Part shown: positions 22,608 through 34,048 of the stretch, one piece after another
Position numbering within the stretch: the stretch's first letter is position 1
How the letters are laid out: each line of letters opens with the position of its first letter
Source of the DNA: Gentiana macrophylla
Taxonomy: Eukaryota; Streptophyta; Magnoliopsida; Gentianales; Gentianaceae
Assembly (NCBI GenBank): GCA_026214975.1
Contig: JAOBSW010000171.1
Span: 45,741 to 109,740 of the forward strand
Direction of reading: 5' to 3'
DNA length: 64,000 nt
The notes under the pieces: generated by a model
What the model was told of the DNA's origin: nothing
What the model saw: the letters and a program-made list of their open reading frames with translations, nothing else
The model's database searches: none
Program-made: the position numbers and the translations under genes

Positions 22608-23683
22608 GTTGAAGAAAAATCCCTCAAAATTTCGTGTCGATCGGAGTCCATCTCGATGTCCAATCGTTGCAATAAAGTTGCTGCTGTGTCATAAAAACAC
22701 AGCACCCCCAGCTAACACCGTTGCTGGCGCTAACTGGGGCATCATCGACAATTGAGTCTCCTCCCTTGAGCTTGGAAACTTCTACATATCCAAACAAAAA
22801 TATAAATTGATCACGACAGTGGAATAAATAAGACCCGACTAATATACAAATTATCTTGGCCATGATGTCGGAGGAATAAATCAGACCCTTGAAACAATAG
22901 TAAAAATATCAAACAATTTAAATCAAATAAAACCACAGACTTACCCTATGGCATTTAGTGGACAATAGATTGAATAAAAAGACAACCCTTCGTGAACCAA
23001 GCCGCAAGAGAAGTAAAGCTTAGATTAGGTAATTATACCCAAGGAGAAAAATTCCAGATTTTGAAATCGAAACTATTCTTGAAGAAACGTAGTATAAGGC
23101 ACTCACATATGAATGTCATCCATCATGAAGCTAATTATAGGCCTAGCATTTGGAAATATTCATGTTGAATCAAGAAAGGCAATGGAGTTTTTGACTTTTG
23201 TCCCTCCGGTTTTTGCTAGTGTTCTTTTCACTCTTCTTTTCTTGAACTTTGTCCCACCGGTTTTTGCTCGTTCGGGCTTAATGACGTCCTCAAACGCATG
23301 GATAAATTGATCAGCACCCTGAAGATCCAGTATCTGCACTTTGTTCGTTGAATCAACACTGTTATCACTGATTCCTTCATCACCGGTATGATTCTCGCTG
23401 TCACTATCCTTAATTACATATTTAGGGTTAATTAACATGCTTGTTTAAATTCAATAAGCCATTGTATTTATGAATTAGTCCTTATTCCTTGCTTAAACCA
23501 TTCGTGCAAACCTCGTGTTTTCTATACACCTCTTTCTTTATGTTGTCATCCACCGCGATTGAAAGCTTACCACGTCTGTTTTCGAGTCTTTTACCCAGCT
23601 TATAAATAATCTACCCCTAAACTCTTTCTCAATTCCTTTGCTGCAATTAACAAAAGGAAACTAAAAGAATTTCAGTGAATCCG
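22608..23683 (-). pseudogene. Gene-like fragment of unknown identity
   Basis: This 1.08 kb block between two pieces of the same LTR family does not match the elements around it. On the minus strand it shows exon-like pieces. One open stretch at about 23601-23482 (reading ...RRGKLSIAVDDNIKKE...) could end at an AG|GT donor near 23523. A second, 23415-23160, rich in Asp/Ser then Lys/Arg, follows an AG after ATGTAATTA and carries the repeated words AKTGGTKFKK and AKTGGTKVK. A third, about 22785-22624, follows an acceptor-like GATATGTAG. I recognise no family. It may be a host gene fragment captured or trapped by rearrangement; the splice reading is a guess. Confidence 0.35.
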
Positions 23684-24591
23684 ATTTCGGGTTTATGGTG
23701 GCGTAATCCTGGAATTAATAGATTGTATAAGAATTGTTTTGTTCGATGAATAATTTTATTTAATTTATTGTAGCTTCTTGTTATAGGTCCATGGTCCCCG
23801 ATGTGGCTCCTAACATGCATATGTTTCTTGACGTTGGGCCTCAAATAATAATTAAGTAGTTGGACTATTTAATTGATGTGCGATTTATTAAACAATAAAA
23901 TACATGGAAAAGACATTTTTCGTGGACTCGGCCCATTATGTGAAATTTCATGTGAAACCTAATTTTCTAGTATTGGGGGCGTGTTTTTGTCTTGGGAATT
24001 ATCAAGGAATTAGTTTTCTTCATAATTATAAGACATGTGATTAATTGTTTATTTGTTAAATAATTAATTATGGAAAATATATTAGATTGATCCTTGAATA
24101 TTCAAGATTTATTCTATGATTATCTTTTATGGAAAATGGTTATTATAATTGATTTTGTATTGATTATTAAATCCTTGGAAGACAATGATTTCTCTCCTAT
24201 ATAAAGAGAATTCTCCTAAGCCTTTTCATCGATCACAATACACGACATATACACACCAAAATAAGCTAGGAATTTTCGGCCAAGTTTTGGGTTTAGAGTT
24301 GGGAAAATCTACGGGATTTTCCGGGTAGCATATCAAGAAGGTCAAGCATCAAGGATCAACATCCACCGGTTGTTGCTTGGAGATAAACATCGGAAGATCG
24401 TGGCATCTCAACTATTTGGATCTCGGCTTCTCAATCTTGGAGTTCATCCTTTTTGATTGGTAAGTAGATCTCACCTACTTGTAGGTAGATCTTAAATTAT
24501 GTAGTTTAATTTTATATGATCATGATCATCTTGTTTATTCCGCCTCTTAATCGGGTGGATCTAGATTCATCCGGCGATATTACATCTAACA
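23684..24591 (+). repeat. Partial 5' LTR of Copia-C
   Basis: Matches the last ~910 bp of the LTR at 20488-22268 from TTTCGGGTTTATGGTGG to CATCTAACA, and includes the TATATAAAG box near 24200. The first ~870 bp are missing and the gene-like fragment lies there instead. Confidence 0.88.
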
Positions 24592-24593
24592 TG

Positions 24594-24605
24594 TGGTATC
24601 AGAGC
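24594..24605 (+). promoter_or_regulatory. Primer-binding site of Copia-C
   Basis: TGGTATCAGAGC, a perfect match to the tRNA-iMet-type site, just after the LTR end at 24591. Only about 50 bp of leader follow before the SIRE-type insertion. Confidence 0.88.
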
Positions 24606-24653
24606 CTCCGATCTATAAATTAAAGTATATAATTGATAGATCTTGGTGTGGAA

Positions 24654-26648
24654 TCAGGGAGAGACTAAAAAAGGCTTCAAGATTTGTTGGTGCTGTATCA
24701 GAATCAGGGAGAGGTCCATATCTTCTCTCCAGTATCTTGTTGTTGGCCTCACCAACTTTGAGTAAAAGGTCCAATTGCTTGCCAGAATGCTCCATTACCT
24801 CATCCAGATGCTGAATTTGATGAGTATGAGCATTGAGATGTCCACCAATGGCTTAAGATTGTTGTTCATTGTCTCAGCATGGAATTCAAGATTGGTTTGG
24901 ACATGATGAGGAATGAGTTGTTGTAAGTTGAAAAGTAAGTTCCCTTGCCTTTCCATGACTTCATCCTGAATCTTGATGTGATTAATGAGGGCCTCAATCT
25001 TGTGGTTGAAGGAGGTAGCTTCACTCCTTAAGGCATGCTTCAAATTTTGCCTGCTGTAGTATTGCCTTTCCATGTCCACAATGAGGGGTTGAATGTCTAG
25101 ATGGAAGACTCTTTCTGGATCAATTTCTTCTGGTGTCACATGTGCATCCTCTTCATCCTCATCATTTTCACCCTCAGCATCTTCACCTTGCTTCTCCTCA
25201 TTTTCCACTTCAACTTCTTGCTCTTCCTTTTCCTCTTCTTCCTTTTCATTTTGTGCTTCTTCTTTTTCTTCCATCTGCTCTTGTTCTGCCTCATTAGACA
25301 CAGGGTCATTTAGAGGTTGTTGTTGAGTGTGAGCTTCTTCATCTGCTACTGTTCCCCCTTGTGCAATTGTGGGGGAGTTGACAATTTCGGCTGAGTGAGC
25401 TTTATCAGCTGGCTCACTGAGCTGTTTGTCAACTGTACCAATGCTTTTGAAAAGCACTTCTTGGAGAGTCAGTTCATCGTCAGAAATCCCCAAATCTTCT
25501 TGATTTGCTTCAAGATTTCTACCTCCTAGGTGTTCGTCCTCTGACTCATCTTCTGCCTCATCTATTTCTTCCTCTTCAAATGAGGTGATTCTGTATCCTT
25601 CCTCGCCTTCCTCCAGATAGGTGATTTCCTCTTGTTGCTTTTCTTCTTCTGTTGCTGTGTCATCACTTATTGTCACAGGTTCAGTCAAATTGCTGATTCC
25701 AGTCAGAGAGGAGCTTTTATGTGCCGTTTGGGATCTAGTTCTTCGTCCCACTCCCGATCTACTGCCTTCAGGTCGCTTTCTTTTGCTCCCAGCAATGGGT
25801 TTGGGCTTCAAGAAAACCTTGATGTAGGTAAACATGGTTTTTGACTTGTGTGGGGACTGTAGATTGGTGGGTTGTACCTTCAATTCGTTGAACAGGTGTT
25901 GAAGAGGGAACCCATATTATTTCCTCTCCCAGAAATCGCCCTTTTTCTGTAAACCCTTGCTTGGTGCCGTTGTTGATAGATCAATTTCCTTTTGAATTTG
26001 GTCCTTCAATCGATTGAAAACAAACGTTGCCCAGTCGAATTTGGTACCTTCGTAGATGATGGCCATCATTCTGATCCGAACCTCAGTCCGATTTTCCATA
26101 GACCCCTTTCTGCCCTCGATATTCTTGGTGACGACTGGTGCAAATTCCGCGAATGGAAGTTTGAGCTTTGATCTGGGCAGATTGTATGTTTTGCTGTTTC
26201 TGCTGGGATTCTTGGCTATTTCAGCCCAGAATTTCTGGACGTCAACCGTCACAAACTTGACAATGGCTGGACCGATTATGGGAAGTTGCAGATATCTGTT
26301 TAGTGTACCGGGCGTTATGACTATGTCTCTTCCAAAGATTGAGCTCGTGATGCGGTCGACTTCAGTCTTCTTTGTGTTGGGCACAAATTTGGCATTTTTC
26401 CAAAACGCAATCAGATTTTCATAACAAATTCCAGTGATTGGGGGGTTTAAGAAGGTCATCAGCCCAAAATTTGAACAGCAGTCAACCAAGCGTTGAGCCT
26501 TCATATCATTATCACAATACGAGAGATAATGTTCTAGTTTGAAGAATGAACCAGTGATGATTGACTTCTCATAGTATTTTTCAGTGGGAGAGATTGTGGA
26601 AGATGAAGCCATTGATAGTAGATAGATGTTTAGAAAGGAGTTCTTCAA
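24654..26648 (-). pseudogene. env-like third ORF of the SIRE-type element
   Basis: Two adjacent open stretches in the same frame, 26648-25917 (243 codons; MASSSTISPTEK a few codons in is a likely start) and 25916-24795, are separated by a single TAA at 25917-25919. A frameshift near 24800 leads into a third stretch (EHSGKQLDLLLKV) running to the truncated end. The first part resembles the domain found in the extra ORF of many plant retrotransposons (putative plant transposon protein). The second is very acidic, with long Glu/Asp runs at about codons 75-115 and 195-260 of that part, then a helical, coiled-coil-like end. I see no signal peptide or membrane helix in it, so calling it an envelope protein rests on position alone. 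It is less damaged than the pol next to it. Confidence 0.7.
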
Positions 26649-27235
26649 GTTTTCAGTGAAAATCAGAAATAGGGTTTATAATTTTGCAAGAGAGCGTAAA
26701 GATTTCTGAAAATCTCTAAGTCTTGTTTATATAGTGTGATTTGGGTAGTGTGAACGTGGTTTGAATATGGAAGGATTTTGTGACATAATGGCGTGATTTT
26801 GTGTAGGTGAATTGAGATATTCGAGCGTAATGGGGGAGTGGTTTGACGTAAGTAATGATAGAGCCCGGGAATCGAGGAGTTTATAATTCTAAAAATAATA
26901 CAATTACCTCCGTGATCATAAGTTGATCTCCACGTGTGTAATCTTTCGCAGAATAATCCTCCATAACTTTCTTATTCTCCACGTGTAATCAGAATTGATT
27001 TTGTTCACACTTTTAATTTATCCAAGTCTTTATTTCGGTGAAGTGCCTTGGCTGGTCACTTAGCCGATCCAGTGAGTTCTTCACCGAGCTGCTCCATTTA
27101 ACTGTTCCTAACAATCAGTTAAGTTACCTTCGCTGGATACCAGTGCCTTACCTGCTACATCTCCTGTAATGGCAAAGGTTGTACCAGTTGATGAAGTCAC
27201 TTAGCCGATTACTCATGTTAGCCGCTATTTGATAC
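26649..27235 (-). other. Spacer between pol and the env-like ORF
   Basis: 587 bp without a supported frame. On the element strand it separates the RNase H stop at 27236 from the env-like start, and may hold the splice or promoter signals for the third ORF. A TTCCTAACA near 27100 resembles the outer end of this element's LTR but has no LTR around it. Confidence 0.5.
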
Positions 27236-30200
27236 TTATTCAATTTCAATTATTCCTAACTCAGTTCTCAACATACTAAATCTTTCATAACTGAGTGGTT
27301 TAGTGAAGATGTCAGCCAATTGATCTTTAATGGGTATGTGTTTTAGGATGACATCCCCCTTTTCAACTTGGTCTCTGATGAAATGATGTCTTACATCAAT
27401 GTGCTTTGTTCTTGAATGCAATACTGGATTTTCAGTAATAGATATTGCACTTGTGTTATCACACATGATTGGAATTGTTTTCTCTTCCACTCCATAGTCC
27501 CTTAGCTGTTGTCTTATCCAAAGTACTTGTGCACAACAACTACCGCCGCTATATATTCTGCTTGGTTTGTTGATGTAGATATGGAGTTTTGCTTTTTACT
27601 AAACCAAGAGACTAGTCTGGTTCCTAGCATTTGACATGTTCCAGAGGTGCTTTTTCTATCTATTTTGCATCCAGCATAGTCAGAGTATGAATATGATATC
27701 AATTTAAATCCTCCATCTTTTGGATACCAAATTCCAACATTTATAGTGTTTTTCAAGTATTTGATTATCCTTTTAGCTGCTAGAAGATGTGATTCTTTTA
27801 GTTGAGCTTGAAATCTTGCACACACTCCTACTGCAAATGCTATATCAGGCCTGCTTGCAGTTAAGTATAATAAGGATCCAATGATTCCTCTATACATTTT
27901 CTGATCAACATCCTTTCCTGCTTCATCTTTTCCAAGTATGACTCTGGCACACATTGGTGTGTCGGCTGTGCCACTTGTATATATCCCATACTTGTGTATC
28001 AAATATCTTGTGTACTTGGCTTGACTAATGAAAATGCCATCCTTCATTTTATTTACTTGAAGGCCAAGGAAATAGTATAATTCTCCCATCATGCTCATCT
28101 TAAATTTGCTCTTCATCAGGTCTGCAAATTTCTCACAAAGCTTTTCATCCTCTGATCCAAAGATTATATCATCAACATAGATTTGTACTAGCAATGTGCT
28201 TGCTCCTTCCTCTAGTTTGAATAGAGTCTTGTCAATAGTTCCTTGTTGAATCCATTCTTGATCGAAATTGTGATAGTGTTTCATACCAGGCTCTAGTGTG
28301 CTGTTTGAGGCCATAGAGGGCCTTCTTGAGTTTGTATACTTTGTCTTCTTTTCCTTTGATTTGAAATCCAGGAGGTTGTTCTACATAAACTTCTTCTTCC
28401 AAAAGTCCATTTAGGAATGCACTCTTGACATCCATTTGATAGACTTTGAAGTCTTTGTATGCGACAAATGCTAGAAAGAGTCCGATTGCTTCCAATCTTG
28501 CTCTTTGGTGCAAATGTTTCATCATAATCTATTCCTTCTGCTTGAGAATAGCCTTTTGCAACTAGCCTTGCTTTGTTTCTGACAACAGTTCCTTGCTCAT
28601 CCATCTTGTTCCTGAATACCCATTTTGCACCAATGATGTTGGTTATATCCGGTCTCGTCAACAAGTTCCCTGGACTTCATTTCTTTCAAATTCATTTTGT
28701 TCTTCTTGCATGGCTGTGATCCAATCTGCATCTTGGATTGCATCATCTATGGTCTTGGGTTCCACTTGTGATAGAAATAAAGTTAGCATGTGCTCCAGTT
28801 GTCTTCTGGTTCTATCTCCTGTGTGAATATCTCCAATAACTTGTTCTTCTGGATGGTCTCTTAGCCAATTTAGATCTGGTTGAAGTTGTTCTTCACTTGG
28901 TGCTTCCATACCTTCATGCTGAGCATGAACTTCAACTTCAGGTGCTTCTTCTGTTGTATTGATATGTGGCTCCTCTTGATTTTCAAAATGATGATTCAGG
29001 ATAGTAGCTGGTATGGTTGCATTTGTATATATTTCCCTCTCGTGCTTTCTCTTCTTGGTCTTGAAGATCTTCACCATTTGTATTTGGTTCATCAAAACCA
29101 CATGTATTGATTCTTCAATCACCAATGTTCTTTTATTGAGTACTCAATGCTTTCTTTGGTGTCTCGAGTATCCCATGAAGATTGATTCATCGACCTTCTC
29201 ATCAAAGGTATCTGTTGGTTCTGTTAAAAACAAAACATTTTGATCAAAACATATGAAAATATGAGATATTGGGTTTTCTACCATTCCATATTTCATATGG
29301 AGTCTTTCCATGATATTTGTTGATGATTGATCTGTTTTGTGTATGACATGTTGTGTTTGCTGCTTCAGCCCAAAACCTCTTTGGCAAGCATGCTTCAGCA
29401 ATCATTGTTCTAACTGCTTCTTTGAGAGTTCTGTTTCTTCTTTCTGCTACACCATTTTGTTGTGGAGTTCTCGCCGCAGAGATAGTTGATGTAACACTCC
29501 ATTTTCTTGACAATAGGTTCGATAATTTCATTTAGAAATTCGGTGGCTCTCTCGATCCGATCTTGATAATCTTTAGCTCTTTCTCATTTTGGAGTCTTCT
29601 CGGGAGATCCGGCGACTTCTTGAGTGTTTCTTTCTTCTTGTTCATGAAAATGGTCAGGTGTACTTTGAGAAGTCAACCACCACTACAAGAGTATATTTCT
29701 TACCACTCACACGCATCTTGGTGTGATTTGGTCCAAACAGGTCCATGTGTAACATATGTAGAACTCTTGTTGTAGATTGATAAGGCTTTGAATTGAATGA
29801 ACTTTTGATCTGTTTTCCTTTCTGACATGCATCACATAGACTTTATTTCTTGAATGTGATCTCTGGTAGGCCTTCAACTAACTTGCTCTTTGATAGTTTG
29901 TTGATGGTCTTGAAATTCAGGTGATTTAATCTTCTGTGCCAAATCCAGCTTGTTGATTGTTTATTCTTGACAAGTAGACATGTTTCTGCCTTGGCTGTTC
30001 TCCAGTCCACCACATACATGTTGTCTTGTCTTCTACCTGCAAGAACTACTATGGTGGTTTGGCTGTGAATCACTTTGCATCCTTCTTTGTTGAAGTGCAC
30101 ATTGTAGCCTTGTCACAGAATTGACTGATGCTCATTAGATTGAAGTTAAGTCCCTTGACATATGCCACATTTTGAATCTTTAGATTGTTCTTGAGTATTA

Positions 30201-30330
30201 TGCCTTCCCCCTTAATCTTTCCAGGGTTTTCTTTGCCTCCAAATGTGACTTTGGGTCCATCAAAAGCTTTGAAGTCGGTGAGCCATTTCTTGTTTCTGTG
30301 TGTGTCTGGAACATCCACTTTGCCTATGTA
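27236..30330 (-). pseudogene. pol of the SIRE-type element (protease, integrase, RT, RNase H)
   Basis: Read leftward: protease region 30330-30070, whose Asp-Ser-Gly active site has been destroyed by small indels around 30310-30320 while KKWLTDFKAFDGPKVTFGG is intact; zinc-binding WHRRLNHLNFKTINKL at about 29950-29900; integrase core with QQNGVAERRNRTLKEA at about 29460; integrase C-terminal tail around 29240; RT from 28664 ([19 protein letters not shown]), [29 protein letters not shown] at about 28170, and FLGLQVNKMKDGIFISQAKY; RNase H with WFSKKQNSISTSTNQAEYIA and IPIMCDNTSAISI, ending at 27236. Frame breaks lie near 30080, 29840, 29530, 29250, 28660, 28290 and 27510. Confidence 0.85.
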
Positions 30331-30573
30331 CCGGACATCCTACAAAACAGAGTTAATTAAGTTTAGGTACCCAAAACTGCTGTTTCGGTCCATACCTATT
30401 AGCAATCATGCCTCCCATACCAAGTGTGTATCCAAAAGTCTTCTTTTTGGATAATTGAAGTCATCAACTTCATATGTATAAGGAATGGCAGAATAGCTTC
30501 TAATATTTTTACTGAAGGTATTCTGATACTTTTCTCCACCTTTTGGTGCATTTACATCCTTCTTCACTTTCCA

Positions 30574-32495
30574 TTATGCAGTAGGAAACCTTTCTTGCTT
30601 CATGTGTTTAGGAACATATTGGTTTTTCTTAAACACATGATGCATTTTATGGAATGGTTTCCTCTTGTGTTTTGGAGGTGCAACATTCCAATCATCCTCT
30701 GAAGGGTTAAGTCTGCCTTTACCTTTCAGATGGCTGTTGTTCTTGATTGACTGGAATGAGGATTTAGTCTGCTGTTTCACTACACTAGGTTTTGACTTCA
30801 CCGGAACAGGATGATTTGTTGGAACTATGGTCTGTCACTTTCTAAATTTTGATCCATTAATGGTCCTGAATTTAGAATTGTGTTGACCATTATTCCTACT
30901 TTCATCATTCGATTGTAGCCAAGACCGATCTGGATCCAAACCTTTTGAGGGTTTGTAAGCTGGTGCTTTTAGTGGTGCAGTGGTTACCTTTACTGGTGAG
31001 GATATTTTCTTAACTGATCTGTTAATAACAGATGTATGATCATCTACTTTTTGTTGATCATTTAAGTAGGTCTCCTTGCTAGTTAATTCAGCTTTTGCTT
31101 TATCCAGTTCTTTCTTTAATATCTTATTCTCTTTTCTTAGATCCTTGCATTCCTTTTCCAGAATTTCATGATTCTTTTCAATTTCATCAAATTTAGTCAT
31201 GAGATTTTGGACTAGGTCTGCTGTATCTAATGGGAGACTAGACGATTGTGCAGTGTTAGATGTGGATGCATTTGATGAGGAACATGAACTAGATGTTACC
31301 TCAGTTTCATCTGATTCTTTAGTCATTAAACATAGGCTTGTTTCCTCAGTGTTTGAGCTATCACTTTTATCTTCATCCAATTCTTTGGTCATAAGGCATA
31401 GACATGCTTTTTCATTTTCTGAGCTGACTTCTTCATCACTGTCATCTGAATCATTATCAGATGATTCTTCATTCTTTTCACTGCTGGATTCTGCCTTGAG
31501 TGCCTTCTTGCTTTTTCTCTTTTCAGATGCTTTGTATTTCTTCTTTTCATCATCTTTGTCATTTTCTTCAGGACAATCAGCCTTGAAGTGACCTTTCTTG
31601 TTGCAGTTGAAGCATCTATATTCATCATCTTTCTTCTTCATATCTTTGTTTGAGCTTGACCTCATGTTTGATGATGAATTCCCTTTGAAGGGCTTCTTTC
31701 TGCTAAACCTGTCAAAGCGTTTAACTAATAAAGCTACATGTTCTTTTAGTTCATGTGTCTCTTTCTTTGATGCATTCGGCAAAGTTACTTTCTTGGGTAA
31801 AACTAATGCGGTGATTTTGTGTGTCACTTTGCCGAGCACCATCTTCACCGTTCAATTCAATTCATGAGCTTTTAATTGGGACATCGGTGTCGAGTGTCGG
31901 TGCTTGCAAGATTTGTTGTTCCTCTCGATTCATCGATGTTATGATCTTCCATCTTTTTCGTAGTCCTCTCAAGATCTTCAAGCATACTTCTTTCGGGGAT
32001 ATATGTGTCCAACTGTTGCAATTCATCGATGATGCTTGAGAATCATGTTGTCCATTTGATCAATGGATTCACCGACCTTCATTTTAAAGTTCTCAAATTT
32101 CTGTTTTGCCTTGAGATAATTTGTTTTCTTTAATCGCTTGAGATCCTTCATTTATCAATGATAGATTGTCCCACATCTCCTTTCTTTGTTTTGCGATCTT
32201 TGATTCTCATGAACATGTTGCTATCTAGGGTCTTCAAGATCATGTCTTTTGCAACAAAGTCCAGATTTGCTCTTCTCTTGTCATCCTTGGTCCAATCCTT
32301 TTTAGGTTTGTCAATTTCATTTCCTTGATCTGCTCCTGTGCCTACCACAGTAGTGATTGTGATTGGTCCATCATTAATTACATCCAGCATCTCTTCATGA
32401 GTTGCTGCAAGATGAGATAGCATTCTTATTTTATATTCATCAAAATTATTAACATTAAAAACAGGTACTTTTGACAAGAAGTTTGAGGAATCCAT
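30574..32495 (-). pseudogene. gag of the SIRE-type element
   Basis: It starts MDSSNFLSKVPVFNVNNFDEY at 32495. The first 115 codons match the capsid start of Copia gag proteins. A disrupted stretch (32147-31849) follows, then a 337-codon frame (31848-30835) with the zinc knuckle CFNCNKKGHFKADC at about codon 82, a Lys/Glu/Ser-rich acidic linker and a coiled-coil-like region (ILEKECKDLRKENKILKKEL at about codon 235). A third stretch (30801-30574) carries on toward protease. The open frames on the plus strand across this region are only mirror images of the acidic linker. Confidence 0.82.
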
Positions 32496-32618
32496 CAGTG
32501 CAAATGAAGATATAAATGTAAGCGTATAGAAAACTCAGATTTGAAAACTACTTTGAAAATAAGTGATCTCCTTGTTACCAGAAATTAGATCTGAACAGGT
32601 TCTGATACTAGGAACACT

Positions 32619-32630
32619 GCTCTGATACCA
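32619..32630 (-). promoter_or_regulatory. Primer-binding site of the SIRE-type element
   Basis: The reverse complement is TGGTATCAGAGC, next to the inner LTR end at 32633. It fixes the minus orientation. Confidence 0.85.
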
Positions 32631-32632
32631 AT

Positions 32633-34048
32633 TGTTGGTCCTAGAGAAGGGTGAAACTATAGTCAGAGGGGGGGTGAATGACTATAGTGGAGTTTCAAAA
32701 ACTTTTCTTTTATTTAAAAGCTTTTGGGCAGCGGATAAGTCCCTTCTTACTATGTTGTTTTCAAATCAGTTTAGACAATCACAGATATAAGTTATGATGT
32801 AGGCAAATTAAATAAATGTTTGTAAAGTAAATTGCGAGAAATTAAATTGACACAAGGCTTATAGTGGTTCAGTGGTGGTGTAATCCCTTAATCCACTCTT
32901 CTCTCTGTGATGATCGGAGGAATTCACTATTGTTTTCACAGATACAATAGTATGATTGTCCTTGGCTTCCCAAGCTTCACAATCTACAAGACTCTCACTC
33001 TTGATCGCAATGACTTGATGATTCGAGTCTTCCTTGTCGCTGCTCTTGAGATCAAAATCCTTCAACGGCTATCACAGATTCAACTCCTTCTCGATTGCCT
33101 CGATTGGCTTGCTTGAGTTTGATGTGAATGTGATTCACACACTTGGTTGATCAATCTCAGCGCCAAGTATGACTTTGTAGCTCTGATATCTGAGTTGATC
33201 ACTACATGTTTCCTTGTAAGTTCAGAGAGAAAGCTTTTCAAATTGACTGAGTTTTCACTTGATTTTTCTTTTCCGTTCATTCACATTCTCTGTCTGTCAA
33301 TGCCTTCTATTTATAGCCTTGAATAACCTTGATTTTGAAAATCCGTCCGTTGGCTATATTAATGAGGGAATAATCCTTGATTTTATTCTTGATTCCCCTT
33401 AATTGCATTCTCCTTGATTTGATGATCGGATTCTTTCTTCAAAGCGTATAGCGAGAAAATCCGTCCTTGATTGATCCTCTATTGATTGTGCATTTAATGC
33501 ATGATCTTACGAATCTTCAACGTATATTAAATCGATCTCGGTAAGAGTTACTTCGCCGTTTTAGAGCGGTCGAGTGATCCTTCTGACTTAGCCGTTTTAG
33601 CTTTTCCTTCACCGTTTCGTCTTTACTCAGCCGAAAGTGAGTCTGCTTTGCCGATTCACTGTTTTCTTCTTTGTTTCTGTTTGAGGAGAATCTTTGTACT
33701 TCACTGATCTTTGATTGGGGTGAGATCAGTGTACACCATATTCGAATATTAATGTGCATCGCTTGTAGTATAACTTAGACTTGTCCAAGGTCATCACAGA
33801 CTTCCTTGGTTACAAGTCAGACCTTTAATGTCTGCATTGCTTCTCTGCTGGTGCTTGGCTGGCTTCACTCTGCCGAATATCTGTTTTTTGCTTTGCCGTC
33901 CTACCAACTAGTACAATACTTGTTTGACTCAACTTTTACAACATGTCAGACTCTAAGTAAAGACTTATACAGAGAATTCTAACTTATTTCAGGCTTGCTA
34001 TAACAGCTAGTATGGCCATCCTCAAAACATAATAAAATGTTCCTAACA
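32633..34048 (-). repeat. 5' LTR of the SIRE-type element
   Basis: 1416 bp. On the element strand it begins TGTTAGGAACATTTT and ends ACCAACA. A TATA-like CTATAAATAG lies at 33307-33316 (minus). No second copy exists in the window. Confidence 0.8.

Larger units (their letters stand above)
24654..34048 (-). mobile_element. SIRE/Maximus-type Copia element, 3' end deleted
   Basis: On the minus strand the order is LTR (34048-32633), primer-binding site (32630-32619), gag, protease, integrase, RT, RNase H, about 0.6 kb of spacer, then an env-like ORF. This order and the protein style (CFNCNKKGHFKADC, YVDDIIFGS) fit the SIRE clade. The 3' LTR and the last part of the env-like ORF are missing: at 24653/24654 the ORF abuts Copia-C leader. 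About 0.5 kb of Copia-C leader is lost at the same junction, so one deletion probably removed both. Confidence 0.85.

Noticed and set aside
25093..25844. Plus-strand Ser/Phe-rich open frames
   Set aside because: They are mirror frames of the Glu-rich env-like ORF on the minus strand.
27095..27115. End of a missing SIRE LTR at TTCCTAACA
   Set aside because: It matches only about nine bases of the LTR end and lies between pol and the env-like ORF with no LTR sequence beside it.
31199..31591. Plus-strand 130-codon open frame rich in Ser and Leu
   Set aside because: Antisense of the acidic linker of the SIRE-type gag.
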